Of a stretch of DNA of 64,000 bases, positions 54,348 to 62,230 are shown one piece after another. A program made the position numbers and the translations under genes. Position 1 is the first letter of the stretch. Every line of letters begins with the position of its first letter. The DNA lies in NCBI GenBank assembly GCA_016195405.1, contig JACPZP010000098.1, positions 1 through 64,000 on the forward strand, given 5' to 3'. Below the pieces are notes generated by a model. It ran no database searches. It was not told the origin of the DNA and was given only the letters and a program-made list of their open reading frames with translations. Source of the DNA: Planctomycetota bacterium (GTDB taxonomy: Bacteria; Planctomycetota; Planctomycetia; Gemmatales; Gemmataceae).

Positions 54348-54767
54348 TCAGTCCATTTCCTTGACTTTGCGGATATTCTCTAGGCCTAAGCACACGATCA
54401 ATTGCTCAATTGAAAGGCAAACAAAAAGGTCGTCGTATCCGGCGCTTAATTCGAGAAGCACGGGTAACGCGCTAGCGTCTGGGTTCAAAAGGGGTGGCTC
54501 CAATGGTTGCTTGACAAGAAATGGGAACTTACTCTCCAGCCACGTTGGAGATTTGTGCCATGACATGCTTCCGACCGGGCCCCAATGCGATATCGCTTCG
54601 GACCACTGCCACCTCTGTAGCTCCGTCTTCCAATACGAAGTAGGCCGTCCCTGGTAAAACGCCTCGCCGCGCAGCCAGCCCCAGACGACGCGTGTGGGTT
54701 CGAGCCAGATTCCGAGCGTCACCGCGGTAAGCAACAGCAGTAGGGCGAGCAGATGCTTTCGTCTCAA
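54348..54767 (-). CDS. Array paralogue A (Q-type), membrane-anchored, HEAT-like tail
   Basis: This is the last of five tandem paralogues and abuts uvrB without a gap. By homology with C and E the start is the TTG at 54767 (LRRKHLLALLLLLTAVTLG), preceded by AGGAGGT; an ATG at 54797 in the leader is the alternative. The 139 residues comprise a membrane helix, the family motif LEPTRVVWGWLRGEAFYQGR with PTSYW, a variable middle (WLESKFPFL) and a degenerate HEAT-like tail (LPVLLELSAGYDDLF). The function is unknown. Confidence 0.75.
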   Translation of the reverse strand: MRRKHLLALLLLLTAVTLGIWLEPTRVVWGWLRGEAFYQGRPTSYWKTELQRWQWSEAISHWGPVGSMSWHKSPTWLESKFPFLVKQPLEPPLLNPDASALPVLLELSAGYDDLFVCLSIEQLIVCLGLENIRKVKEMD

Positions 54768-54795
54768 GACAGACGCCCACCTCCTGAAACGAAAC

Positions 54796-54818
54796 ATTCG
54801 TTTCTGAAACGAATTATA
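54796..54818 (-). promoter_or_regulatory. Palindrome and -10-like box upstream of paralogue A
   Basis: On the minus strand a TATAAT box (54813-54818) runs directly into a perfect 19-bp palindrome, ATTCGTTTCAGAAACGAAT (54796-54814). The same layout with TATGAT and a shorter palindrome precedes paralogue C. No convincing -35 box was found. An operator is an inference. Confidence 0.45.
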
Positions 54819-54866
54819 GCAGGGCGGGAGGGAATCGCGTGTTCTGTCGCGCTGTGAATTGAGGTG

Positions 54867-54939
54867 CGAGCTTATCGATAGCCCGTGGCTGATCGCCGGC
54901 GGGCTGCCACGGGCTCGCGATTTGGAAGTTAGCGGGCAT
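54867..54939 (-). pseudogene. uvrB 5' fragment behind paralogue B
   Basis: These 73 bp match the first 73 bp of uvrB with eight differences. The frame reads [20 protein letters not shown] and remains open for 43 codons before a stop. It starts 2 bp after the stop of paralogue B, mirroring the A-uvrB junction, and marks a duplication boundary. Confidence 0.88.
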
Positions 54940-54941
54940 GA

Positions 54942-55373
54942 TTATTGTGGCATCCACCGCAGTTGATTAAGTGCGTGCCGCGCGCACCGCCGTACGCGTT
55001 CCGAGGGGTCGCGAGTAAGTTCGAGTAAAACATCCTTTGCTGACAAGTTGAACGAGGGCAAGTCTGGCTCAGGAAAGAGGGACGGGAACCATCTCTCTAA
55101 CGGGCCGCGGTAGAACAGATACCCGCCACCATCTCCAGAAGGAAGCTCATTTTCTTCTTCCGGAGCTACTTCGAATTTATCCAGCAAGGCGCTCCAATAT
55201 GAAGTCGGCCGTCCCTTGTAAAACGCCTCACCGCGCAGCCAGCCCCAGACGACGCGCGTCGGATCGAGCCAGATGCCAAGCGTCACCAACGCCGCGAGCG
55301 ACAAAACCGTGAGAGCCAATTTTTTCCGGAAAACGCGGCGAACCGTGTCATACTTTGCGCGCAATCTATTCAT
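54942..55373 (-). CDS. Array paralogue B (K-type), membrane-anchored, HEAT-like tail
   Basis: From ATG 55373 (MNRLRAKYDTVRRVF), overlapping the end of paralogue C by 8 bp, the protein has 143 residues; an ATG at 55406 would lengthen it. It shows a membrane helix (LALTVLSLAALVTLG), the motif LDPTRVVWGWLRGEAFYKGR with PTSYW, the middle LERWFPSLFPEP and a clear HEAT-like tail (LLELTRDPSERVRRCARHAL). The DPT and YKG variants are shared only with D. Function is unknown. Confidence 0.75.
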   Translation of the reverse strand: MNRLRAKYDTVRRVFRKKLALTVLSLAALVTLGIWLDPTRVVWGWLRGEAFYKGRPTSYWSALLDKFEVAPEEENELPSGDGGGYLFYRGPLERWFPSLFPEPDLPSFNLSAKDVLLELTRDPSERVRRCARHALNQLRWMPQ

Positions 55374-55800
55374 GTCCTTGAGCTTCGCGGATTTTTTGTA
55401 AGCCATGCTTGGCAATCGTTCCGATCTCAAGATCCGAATCTTTTGTCAACTCAATCAAAACCCCGCGTGCGCCAACGTCCCCACTCAGCACGGCTGGCAG
55501 GCCGTCCTGCCCCTCGAACCTAAAAAATGCAGGGAACCAGCTTTCCAGAAGGCCTGGATCGCGCTTCAAGACCGAAACCTCCACATAAAAAGCGCATTTT
55601 CCATCCGGTGCAATCTGCAGACGTGGTTCAAGTCTCCATTTCCAACAGGATAGTTCTTTCTTCCACCACGACGTCGGCCGTCCCTGGTAAAACGCTTCGC
55701 CGCGCAGCCAGCCCCAGACGACGCGGGTGGGTTCGAGCCAGATGCCAAACGCGACCGCGACGAGCACCAGCAAAAACACGACAAAGCGCTTTCGCTTCAA
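55366..55800 (-). CDS. Array paralogue C (Q-type), membrane-anchored, HEAT-like tail
   Basis: The start is a TTG at 55800 with AGGAGGT upstream; the same leader and start occur in E. The 144 residues include a membrane helix (FVVFLLVLVAVAFG), LEPTRVVWGWLRGEAFYQGR with PTSWW, the middle LLESWFPAFF and a HEAT-like tail (VLIELTKDSDLEIGTIAKHG). Its first 100 bases are almost identical to those of E. Function is unknown. Confidence 0.75.
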   Translation of the reverse strand: MKRKRFVVFLLVLVAVAFGIWLEPTRVVWGWLRGEAFYQGRPTSWWKKELSCWKWRLEPRLQIAPDGKCAFYVEVSVLKRDPGLLESWFPAFFRFEGQDGLPAVLSGDVGARGVLIELTKDSDLEIGTIAKHGLQKIREAQGHE

Positions 55801-55831
55801 GAAAATCGGGCACCTCCTGAAACGAATCCTC

Positions 55832-55851
55832 CGTTTCTGAAACGAATCATA
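55832..55851 (-). promoter_or_regulatory. Palindrome and -10-like box upstream of paralogue C
   Basis: TATGAT (55846-55851 on the minus strand) is followed by CGTTTCAGAAACG (55832-55844), the counterpart of the site before paralogue A. The paralogue E leader keeps only the downstream CGTTTCAGGAGGTG part. Confidence 0.4.
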
Positions 55852-55899
55852 GCAATGCGAGAGCGAATCGCATGTTCTGTCTCAATGTGAATTGGGATG

Positions 55900-55930
55900 C
55901 GAGCTTATCGATAGCCTGCGGCTGATCGCC
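55900..55930 (-). pseudogene. Short uvrB 5' fragment behind paralogue D
   Basis: These 31 bp (GGCGATCAGCCGCAGGCTAT onward) correspond to uvrB codons 15-24. They start 3 bp after the stop of paralogue D; the first 14 codons of the fragment were lost. The following spacer is similar to that behind the other fragment. Confidence 0.8.
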
Positions 55931-55933
55931 GCT

Positions 55934-56416
55934 TCATTTCGGTTTTTCCCGATCGGGCTGTGGCAAATGAGGTTGCCCGGCGTCGAGCACGTCCACCAGG
56001 TCTTCAACGGTTAATTGGGAGCGCCGCCCCCACAGTCCTTCCGCGGAAATATCTCGAACATTCTTTTCGGGGGCGGTGAGAAGCTTCCTCAGCATGGGAT
56101 TCGCATCCTCGGCCCACTCATATCGCTCATTGATCGAATAGGTAAGCGTTTTTTTCGGATCCGTCTTGAATACGAGTGTCTCAAGCCAAGTCGGCTTCCG
56201 CAGCCAAGCTTTGATCGGGTGATTTGGGGCAATAAAGTCACCGGTGTCCACGGATTCCCACCGGCTGAGTTCCAGTCGCCACCACGACGTCGGCCGTCCC
56301 TTGTAGAACGCCTCGCCGCGCAGCCAACCCCAGACGACGCGCGTGGGGTCGAGCCAAATTCCGAAGGCGACCGCGGCCATCAGCAGCAAGCAGGTAACTA
56401 TGTATTTGCGCTTCAC
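55934..56416 (-). CDS. Array paralogue D (K-type), membrane-anchored, HEAT-like tail
   Basis: A GTG at 56416, sharing one base with the stop of paralogue E, starts 160 residues; a longer upstream frame lies inside E and is rejected. It has a membrane helix (YIVTCLLLMAAVAFG), LDPTRVVWGWLRGEAFYKGR with PTSWW, the middle KPTWLETLVF and a tail with HEAT-like features (MLRKLLTAPEKNVRDISAEG). It forms a translationally coupled pair with E, as B does with C. Function is unknown. Confidence 0.72.
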   Translation of the reverse strand: MKRKYIVTCLLLMAAVAFGIWLDPTRVVWGWLRGEAFYKGRPTSWWRLELSRWESVDTGDFIAPNHPIKAWLRKPTWLETLVFKTDPKKTLTYSINERYEWAEDANPMLRKLLTAPEKNVRDISAEGLWGRRSQLTVEDLVDVLDAGQPHLPQPDREKPK

Positions 56417-56865
56417 TAACGCGCACCCCCGTTGATCAACCTTTCCAACGATTGCTTCTCGCCCAGTTCTTCGAGACCTTCCGCTGCAACCAATTGCACC
56501 ATTGGCTCGGAATCTTCCAGAAGTTCCTTCAGGACGTCGCGCGCCTCTGGCGTCCATCGGAACAAAGCGGGCCGAGGTCCGCACTGCCTTATGTCCAGAG
56601 TGGGGTGCAGACGCGACGGAAGAAGTCGATACCAGGGCTTCGGTGCCCAGTTCCAACCGCCATCACGGACAAGTACAAGAATACTCCCTCCCACTGAATG
56701 TCGTTCCCATTTTCGCAGCTCTGAACTCCACCACGAAGTCGGCCGTCCCTGGTAAAACGCTTCGCCGCGCAGCCAGCCCCAGGCGACGCGGGTCGGTTCG
56801 AGCCAGATGCCAAACGCGACCACGACGAGCACCAGCAAAAACACGACAAAGCGCTTTCGCTTCAA
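56416..56865 (-). CDS. Array paralogue E (Q-type), membrane-anchored, HEAT-like tail
   Basis: This is the first gene of the array. A TTG start at 56865 follows AGGAGGTGTCC. The 149 residues contain a membrane helix (FVVFLLVLVVVAFG), LEPTRVAWGWLRGEAFYQGR with PTSWW, the middle PKPWYRLLPSRL and a HEAT-like tail (VLKELLEDSEPMVQLVAAEG). The leader lacks the upstream palindrome seen in A and C, so its promoter may be that of the preceding gene. Function is unknown. Confidence 0.75.
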   Translation of the reverse strand: MKRKRFVVFLLVLVVVAFGIWLEPTRVAWGWLRGEAFYQGRPTSWWSSELRKWERHSVGGSILVLVRDGGWNWAPKPWYRLLPSRLHPTLDIRQCGPRPALFRWTPEARDVLKELLEDSEPMVQLVAAEGLEELGEKQSLERLINGGAR

Positions 56866-56898
56866 GAAAATCGGACACCTCCTGAAACGTGTCTTCCG

Positions 56899-58815
56899 TC
56901 ACTTCTCCACCTTCACGATCGCCCCGCAATCGCAGAAGATGAAACTGCCGTCACGGCTGATCTCCATGGAACGCACGGGAGCGCAGACGTAGCAAGTCCC
57001 GCACGTGTACGCTCGGAAAACGAATGGTCGTTCACTTATACTTAGTGCTGAAATCTCGGTCTGTCTCGTCTTCTCGAGTGCCAAAGACGTGACGGCAAAC
57101 ATGTGTCCTTGATCCGCAGAAAGTACGAAGGCGCCGAATGTATTCGAACTCCACCGCGGCGTGCCGGCCGTCGCGTTGGGATCGGCAGGAACTCGGCCCA
57201 AGTCAACGACGAAGAGGACAGGGTCTAAGTAGGAGGCTCTTAGGAAAACCTGACCTTTATCGGTCGCTTGAATTCCGCTAATGCCTTGGATGGGTGTCCT
57301 GACGGTCTTGGTTATCTGAAGCGGGTTCGTGTCAATTTGTTGCAACTCGCGGTAATCAGCGGTAAACAAAAACTTGCCGTCGGACGTTAAGCACATGCAA
57401 CTCGTGTCGGGATTGAGTTCCGCGACTTCGCCCGCTGGCTTTAACTGTGCAAGGTCAATGCGGCCCACTTTCCGATTCGTGCCGTCGAGGTAATAGAGCC
57501 AAGCATCATCGGGAGCGATCAACAGCTGGCGAACGAATGTGTCGACTGAAAAGACGAACTGCGGCTTAAGTGTGCCCTTGGGCGGGAGGTCCTTCGTATC
57601 ATAAACCAAAATGTCGGCAGGTCCGGCTTGACCTTCAGGCGACGCTGTTTTTTTTCCGGTGGCGCGCTTTGACGTCCCTTCCCTTCTAGTAGCGGCGTAC
57701 AACTTTCCTCGGCGATCCATTGCCATCATATGGCACGGCTTGTGCAAATCGTAAATGCCTTTGAGGTCGAGATCTGGCAATGAATAACAAAGCAGCTTTC
57801 CCTCAGAAGTCGTCACCCACGCAGAGGTGGAGTCAGGTGCAATGGCTGCTGCAATGTAAGGCTCAATAGACTTGACCGGCATCAATTTTATCTGGGCCGC
57901 TGGTTTGGTAATCGGACCCCACTCAAAGCCGTATGCGTCGTCGTCTTCCGCTGCTTCAGCAATCGCAAAGGAAACTTCCGGAAGATTCGGGGCAGCCGTT
58001 ACTACGATGCGGTAGGTATCGTCTGTAGGTGCGTACATGTACCAGTCGAGACCGCCTTGTCGTAAAATAGGTCGCAAATTGACAACTCCCCCATTGAGAA
58101 CACTAGCCCTGACAGTAGTTGGAATAGTTCCTTTCGACTCCTCTTTCTTGGTCCTAGCTTGAATCCGGTAAAGTCGCTGTCCTCCCAGGCTCACCAGGAA
58201 GAGCTTAGCGAGCCTTCCCCTGCTTGGGTCCACGGGATCTTTGCCGGTGAAGGTGAGGCGCGCTTCGAAAAAGCCGTTTTCCAAACTGATCTTTTGGGCC
58301 GACGAATCTCCGAACGGCACCGGCTGGACCGAAGGCTCCAGCGGCTTCACGATAGGAGGTAGTCCCATCCAATCGTTGCCAAGCGAAATGAGAATTACTG
58401 CTGCCAGCGTGGCCGTCACGAGGGCAGTGCTGCCGCCGATTCCAAGAATCCAAGGCAAGGCGCCGGCCGTTCGCCGCGCCGGGTCGCTACGGCCTGGCAC
58501 GCCATCGCTGGTAGCGGGCGCGGCCAAACAGACAAGAACCGCAAGGGTCAAACTGATCGCGCAAATCCCTATTTCAAGCAATGCGCCCAAACGCGCCACA
58601 TCGTCTTGTTGAACGCGCTGGCCTCGCGCGGCGATAATAAGGCCTATTCCGAAGCCCGCAAGGAGTGTGAGCGGCAGCGGTAGCAACAGGAAAAAACCTG
58701 CAATGCGCGCAGGTGCTCCCGTCACTGTCCTTTTGCCTGAGACCTTGAACTCGCCGATTGACAGTGCAAAGGTCCCGAAAACTAGCAGCACGACCTCAAT
58801 CACGAGAAGCCACAT
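56899..58815 (-). CDS. Membrane protein with beta-propeller-like outer domain and Cys-rich tail
   Basis: ATG 58815 with AGGAG seven bases upstream is preferred over a TTG at 58854, giving 638 residues. Four membrane helices (about 1-20, 36-58, 76-100, 122-145) precede a long extracytoplasmic region. This region contains short repeats resembling blades of a WD40/YncE-type propeller (AAAIAPDSTSAWVTTSEGKL, MCLTSDGKFLFTADYREL, MEISRDGSFIFCDCGA). The end carries five closely spaced cysteines (CGTCYVC, CDC), a possible metal site. It lies 33 bp upstream of array gene E on the same strand. No function was recognised. Confidence 0.72.
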   Translation of the reverse strand: MWLLVIEVVLLVFGTFALSIGEFKVSGKRTVTGAPARIAGFFLLLPLPLTLLAGFGIGLIIAARGQRVQQDDVARLGALLEIGICAISLTLAVLVCLAAPATSDGVPGRSDPARRTAGALPWILGIGGSTALVTATLAAVILISLGNDWMGLPPIVKPLEPSVQPVPFGDSSAQKISLENGFFEARLTFTGKDPVDPSRGRLAKLFLVSLGGQRLYRIQARTKKEESKGTIPTTVRASVLNGGVVNLRPILRQGGLDWYMYAPTDDTYRIVVTAAPNLPEVSFAIAEAAEDDDAYGFEWGPITKPAAQIKLMPVKSIEPYIAAAIAPDSTSAWVTTSEGKLLCYSLPDLDLKGIYDLHKPCHMMAMDRRGKLYAATRREGTSKRATGKKTASPEGQAGPADILVYDTKDLPPKGTLKPQFVFSVDTFVRQLLIAPDDAWLYYLDGTNRKVGRIDLAQLKPAGEVAELNPDTSCMCLTSDGKFLFTADYRELQQIDTNPLQITKTVRTPIQGISGIQATDKGQVFLRASYLDPVLFVVDLGRVPADPNATAGTPRWSSNTFGAFVLSADQGHMFAVTSLALEKTRQTEISALSISERPFVFRAYTCGTCYVCAPVRSMEISRDGSFIFCDCGAIVKVEK

Positions 58816-59338
58816 TCGAGCTCCTAAAAATGCAAACTGCCAGGATGGATGCAACGCGGGCGAGTCCGGCGCAAGCTCACTTCTCTACCTTCACGATCGA
58901 GGGCCATTATTGCTTCGCTTCCGGGCGCATGCAACAAATTTCAAAGTCACGAAGCTTGGATGAAATCACTGAGACGCTGGGGACGCTCCCAGATTGTGGA
59001 CTTCGGCCGAACGGCCCTGGACTGCGTTCTAGGGGGGGTGCGCGCGCGTGCGCGCGCAATGCAATCGAAACTTTGGCACGCGGCAGGCGGTTAAACGAAT
59101 TAAGTCCTTTACACGAATATGGTTATCGTGAATGCCTCCGTTTTTCGTTTACGAAGGTGTGTGCGGGAGCGTGCCGTTAAACGCATTCGCGCATGTCATT
59201 TACCTATCTGGTTTTGCGACTCGAAATTGCGTTTATTGACTGCTAGACGAATCTACTCTTGAGAAACCAAGGTTGCTTTGGCAGCCCCTTCCCGACAGGA
59301 TATAATGGCTCCCATCCCCTTTACCGGAGAATGCGGCC
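58816..59338. other. 523-bp intergenic region with a gene-end remnant
   Basis: Positions 58877-58899 repeat the 3' end of the preceding gene (56899-56921) with one mismatch, reading IVKVEK and stop on the minus strand. Around 59033-59066 there is a run of G and an alternating GC/GT stretch (GTGCGCGCGCGTGCGCGCGC) of the kind that can adopt Z-DNA. The ppk promoter should lie here but no clear boxes were seen. Confidence 0.55.
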
Positions 59339-61567
59339 ATGCCAGAACTCCTCGCTCCTCTTTCGCGCAAGGTCAGCGACAACGGCCAGGCCTCGGGCTA
59401 CGTGACGCCGGCGCCGGTCGCCCTGGACGATCCCGCCCTCTACTTCAACCGCGAGATGAGCTGGCTCGAATTCAACCGTCGGGTGCTCGAGGAGGCTCTC
59501 GACTCGAGTGTGCCCCTTCTGGAACGGCTCAAGTTCCTGGCCATCTTCGAGTCGAACCTGGATGAGTTCTTCATGGTCCGTGTCGGCGGCCTGCAGCAGA
59601 AGGTGCTGGCGGGCATCGCCGTCGGCTCCGGGGCGGACCGCATGCCGCCGCGCGAGCAACTGGAGCGCATCAGCAAGGCCGTTCGCCAGATGCAGGATGA
59701 TGCCTATCGCTGCCTGCGCGAGCAACTTCTGCCCGCGCTCGACAAGGAAGGCATTCTCCTGCGGGGGCTCAAGGATCTGAGCGCCGAACAGAGGCAATCT
59801 CTGACCAAGTATTTCCGCCGCGACGTTTTTCCGGTGCTGACCCCGTTGGCCATTGACGTCGGCCATCCGTTTCCGCACCTGCTCAACAAGTCGCTCAACT
59901 TGGCGGTGATCTTGCAACGGCCGCGCAGCCCGGAGAACCTGTTCGCCGTGGTGCAGGTGCCGGCCGTGTTGCCGCGCTTCGTGCCGTTGGCGGAAAAGGG
60001 CCAGTTTTTCGCGCCCTTGGAAAGCGTGATTCGGCTGCACCTGCCGGACCTGTTTCCAGGAATGAATATCGTTTGTTCCACGGTCTTCCGCGTCACCCGC
60101 AACAGCGAATACGAGATCGACGACGACGAGGTCGAGGATCTGCTCCAGACGATAGAGGAGGAGGTGCGCAAGCGCCGCCGGGCATTCGCGGTTCGCCTGG
60201 AAATTGACGCCGAAGCGCCGCCCGATGTCAGCAACTATCTGATGAAAGAGCTCGAATTGGAGCCGCAGGACGTCTATCCGGTCCCGGACATTCTCGACCT
60301 GACCGGCCTGTTCCAGATCCACGGGTTGCCGGGGTTCCCCCAGCTGCGCGATCCGCAATTCGTTTCGCAGCCGGTCGCGGAATTCTCCAATGCCCCGAAC
60401 GTGTTTGCCGCCATCCGCGCGCGCGACATCCTCGTGCACCATCCTTACGAATCGTTTGGCCCCGTGGTTGATCTCATCGAAACGGCTGCCACCGATGAAA
60501 AGGTGCTGGCCATCAAGCAGACGCTGTACCGGACGAGCAGCGAGTCGGCCATCGTCAAGGCGCTGCAACGGGCGGCGGACAACGGCAAGCAAGTGACGGC
60601 GGTCATCGAGCTAAAGGCCCGCCTCGACGAGGAACGCAACATTCAGTGGGCGCGCGAGCTGGAAAAGGCGGGCGTCCACGTCGTCTTCGGCTTTATCGGC
60701 CTCAAGACGCATTGCAAGGTCGCCCTGGTGGTTCGCCGAGAAGACGAAGGCATCCGCCGCTACGTCCATCTTGCCACCGGCAACTACAACCAGCTCACGG
60801 CCCGCGTCTACACGGACTTGGGTTTGTTCACCTGCAACCCCGATTTTTGCGAGGACGCATCGGCACTTTTCAACTACCTTACCGGCTATTGCGAATTGCC
60901 GCAGTGGAAGAAACTGGTGGTCGCGCCGAGCAGCTTGCAATCGTTCATGCTCGAGAAGATCCAGCAGGAGACCGCCAACCAACAGGCGGGAAAGACGGGC
61001 CGGATCATCGCCAAGATCAACGGCCTCTTGGAGCCGGCCATCGTGCAGGCGCTCTACCGGGCAAGTCAGGCCGGCGTGCGTATCGAGCTGATTTGCCGGG
61101 GAATCTGTGCGCTGCGTCCCGGACTCCAAGGCGTCAGCGATCACATCCGCGTCACGTCCATCGTCGATCGCTTCCTGGAGCACAGCCGCGTGTTCTACTT
61201 CCACAATGCCGGTGAGCCGCAAGTCTACATTGGCTCGGCCGACTGGATGGACCGCAACTTGAGCCGGCGCGTGGAAGTGGTGTTCCCGATCGAAACACCC
61301 GAGCTGAAACAACGCCTCATCGCGGAAGTCCTGGCGCTATCGCTGGCCGACAACGCCAAGGCGCGTGAGCTGCTGCCCGACGGCAGCTATCGGCGGGTCG
61401 CGAAGGAATCGGGACAGCCGGTACTCCGCAGCCAGGAGCGCTTCCTGGAGATCGCGCAGCAAAACGCCCAGCGGCGTCTCTTGGAAACCACGCCACAAGC
61501 CCCGCCGATCTTGACGCCGAAGCCAGTCAAGACGAAAGGCTCGCGCAAGCGGACGGCGAAGTCGTAG
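59339..61567 (+). CDS. ppk1: Polyphosphate kinase 1
   Basis: The 742-residue enzyme reversibly polymerises the gamma phosphate of ATP into polyphosphate. It shows the N-terminal domain (YFNREMSWLEFNRRVLEEAL, KFLAIFESNLDEFFMVRVGG), the phospholipase-D-like core with KQTLYRTS, the phospho-acceptor histidine region GLKTHCKVALVVRRE and HLATGNYN. A second PLD-like box (ELICRGICALRPG) and SADWMDRNLSRRVEVVFPI follow. The C-terminus is Lys/Arg rich (KGSRKRTAKS). Length and motifs are those of an intact PPK1. Confidence 0.96.
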   Translation: MPELLAPLSRKVSDNGQASGYVTPAPVALDDPALYFNREMSWLEFNRRVLEEALDSSVPLLERLKFLAIFESNLDEFFMVRVGGLQQKVLAGIAVGSGADRMPPREQLERISKAVRQMQDDAYRCLREQLLPALDKEGILLRGLKDLSAEQRQSLTKYFRRDVFPVLTPLAIDVGHPFPHLLNKSLNLAVILQRPRSPENLFAVVQVPAVLPRFVPLAEKGQFFAPLESVIRLHLPDLFPGMNIVCSTVFRVTRNSEYEIDDDEVEDLLQTIEEEVRKRRRAFAVRLEIDAEAPPDVSNYLMKELELEPQDVYPVPDILDLTGLFQIHGLPGFPQLRDPQFVSQPVAEFSNAPNVFAAIRARDILVHHPYESFGPVVDLIETAATDEKVLAIKQTLYRTSSESAIVKALQRAADNGKQVTAVIELKARLDEERNIQWARELEKAGVHVVFGFIGLKTHCKVALVVRREDEGIRRYVHLATGNYNQLTARVYTDLGLFTCNPDFCEDASALFNYLTGYCELPQWKKLVVAPSSLQSFMLEKIQQETANQQAGKTGRIIAKINGLLEPAIVQALYRASQAGVRIELICRGICALRPGLQGVSDHIRVTSIVDRFLEHSRVFYFHNAGEPQVYIGSADWMDRNLSRRVEVVFPIETPELKQRLIAEVLALSLADNAKARELLPDGSYRRVAKESGQPVLRSQERFLEIAQQNAQRRLLETTPQAPPILTPKPVKTKGSRKRTAKS

Positions 61568-61580
61568 TGCAGGAGTTGCC

Positions 61581-62228
61581 ATGATCGAAGTCAAGAACGG
61601 CGCAAGGAGTATTGATTTTCCTTACACTGTCCGCATGCACGGAATCACGGAAAAACAATTCGACGAAATTGTGGATGAGGACACCAGTGCGGAGTTGCTC
61701 GATGGAGTAATGTACGTGCATTCGCCCGCCAGCTTGGAACACGACGACCTCGGTAACTTCCTTCGCACGCTTTTTCGACTGTTCGCGCGCCGCCGAAAGC
61801 TTGGCAAAGTGTACGGCCCCGACTCGCTGGTTCGACTGAAGACGGGGCGCAAGTTGGCGCCTGACGGCTATTTCGTCGCCAAATCACGCCTGCCGCGAAC
61901 CAAGCAAAAGGTGTTTCACGGAAGCCCGGATCTGGTGCTGGAGATTCTTTCGCCGTCCAATCGCGACTTCGATCTCGAAGACAAGAGGCCGGCATATCAT
62001 CAAGCCGGCGTAAGCGAGATTTGGATCGTCGATCCGGAAAATCAGGAAGTGATCGTCGATTACAAGATCGGCCGACGCTATGACACCGTTGAAGAAGCGT
62101 CTGGAAAGATCACCTCACGCGCGCTGCCGAGGTTTTGGTTGCGTGCGGAGTGGCTCTGGGAGTATGACTTGCCCGATGAATGGGAGTGCTTGAACCTGAT
62201 TCTGGGAGAAAAGCACGAAAGGAGCTAA
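61581..62228 (+). CDS. Uma2 family (PD-(D/E)XK nuclease fold) protein
   Basis: The 215-residue protein has the Uma2 pattern: ITEKQFDEIVDEDTSAELLDG, strand LAPDGYFV, strand DLVLEILSPSN with the catalytic glutamate, and KRPAYHQAGVSEIWIVDPEN with lysine and the terminal strand. An internal ATG at 61635 is an alternative start. It lies 13 bp after ppk1 and only 2 bp before the DUF1559 gene, so the three may share a transcript. It is more typical in sequence than the Uma2 gene at 22.5 kb. Confidence 0.88.
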   Translation: MIEVKNGARSIDFPYTVRMHGITEKQFDEIVDEDTSAELLDGVMYVHSPASLEHDDLGNFLRTLFRLFARRRKLGKVYGPDSLVRLKTGRKLAPDGYFVAKSRLPRTKQKVFHGSPDLVLEILSPSNRDFDLEDKRPAYHQAGVSEIWIVDPENQEVIVDYKIGRRYDTVEEASGKITSRALPRFWLRAEWLWEYDLPDEWECLNLILGEKHERS

Positions 62229-62230
62229 CG

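Noticed and set aside
56419-56656. 80-residue N-terminal extension of paralogue D
   Set aside because: It overlaps paralogue E in another frame; the GTG at 56416 aligns with the starts of the other paralogues.
59033-59066. Z-DNA-like alternating GC stretch as a functional element
   Set aside because: It is a simple composition feature in an intergenic gap; nothing links it to a function.
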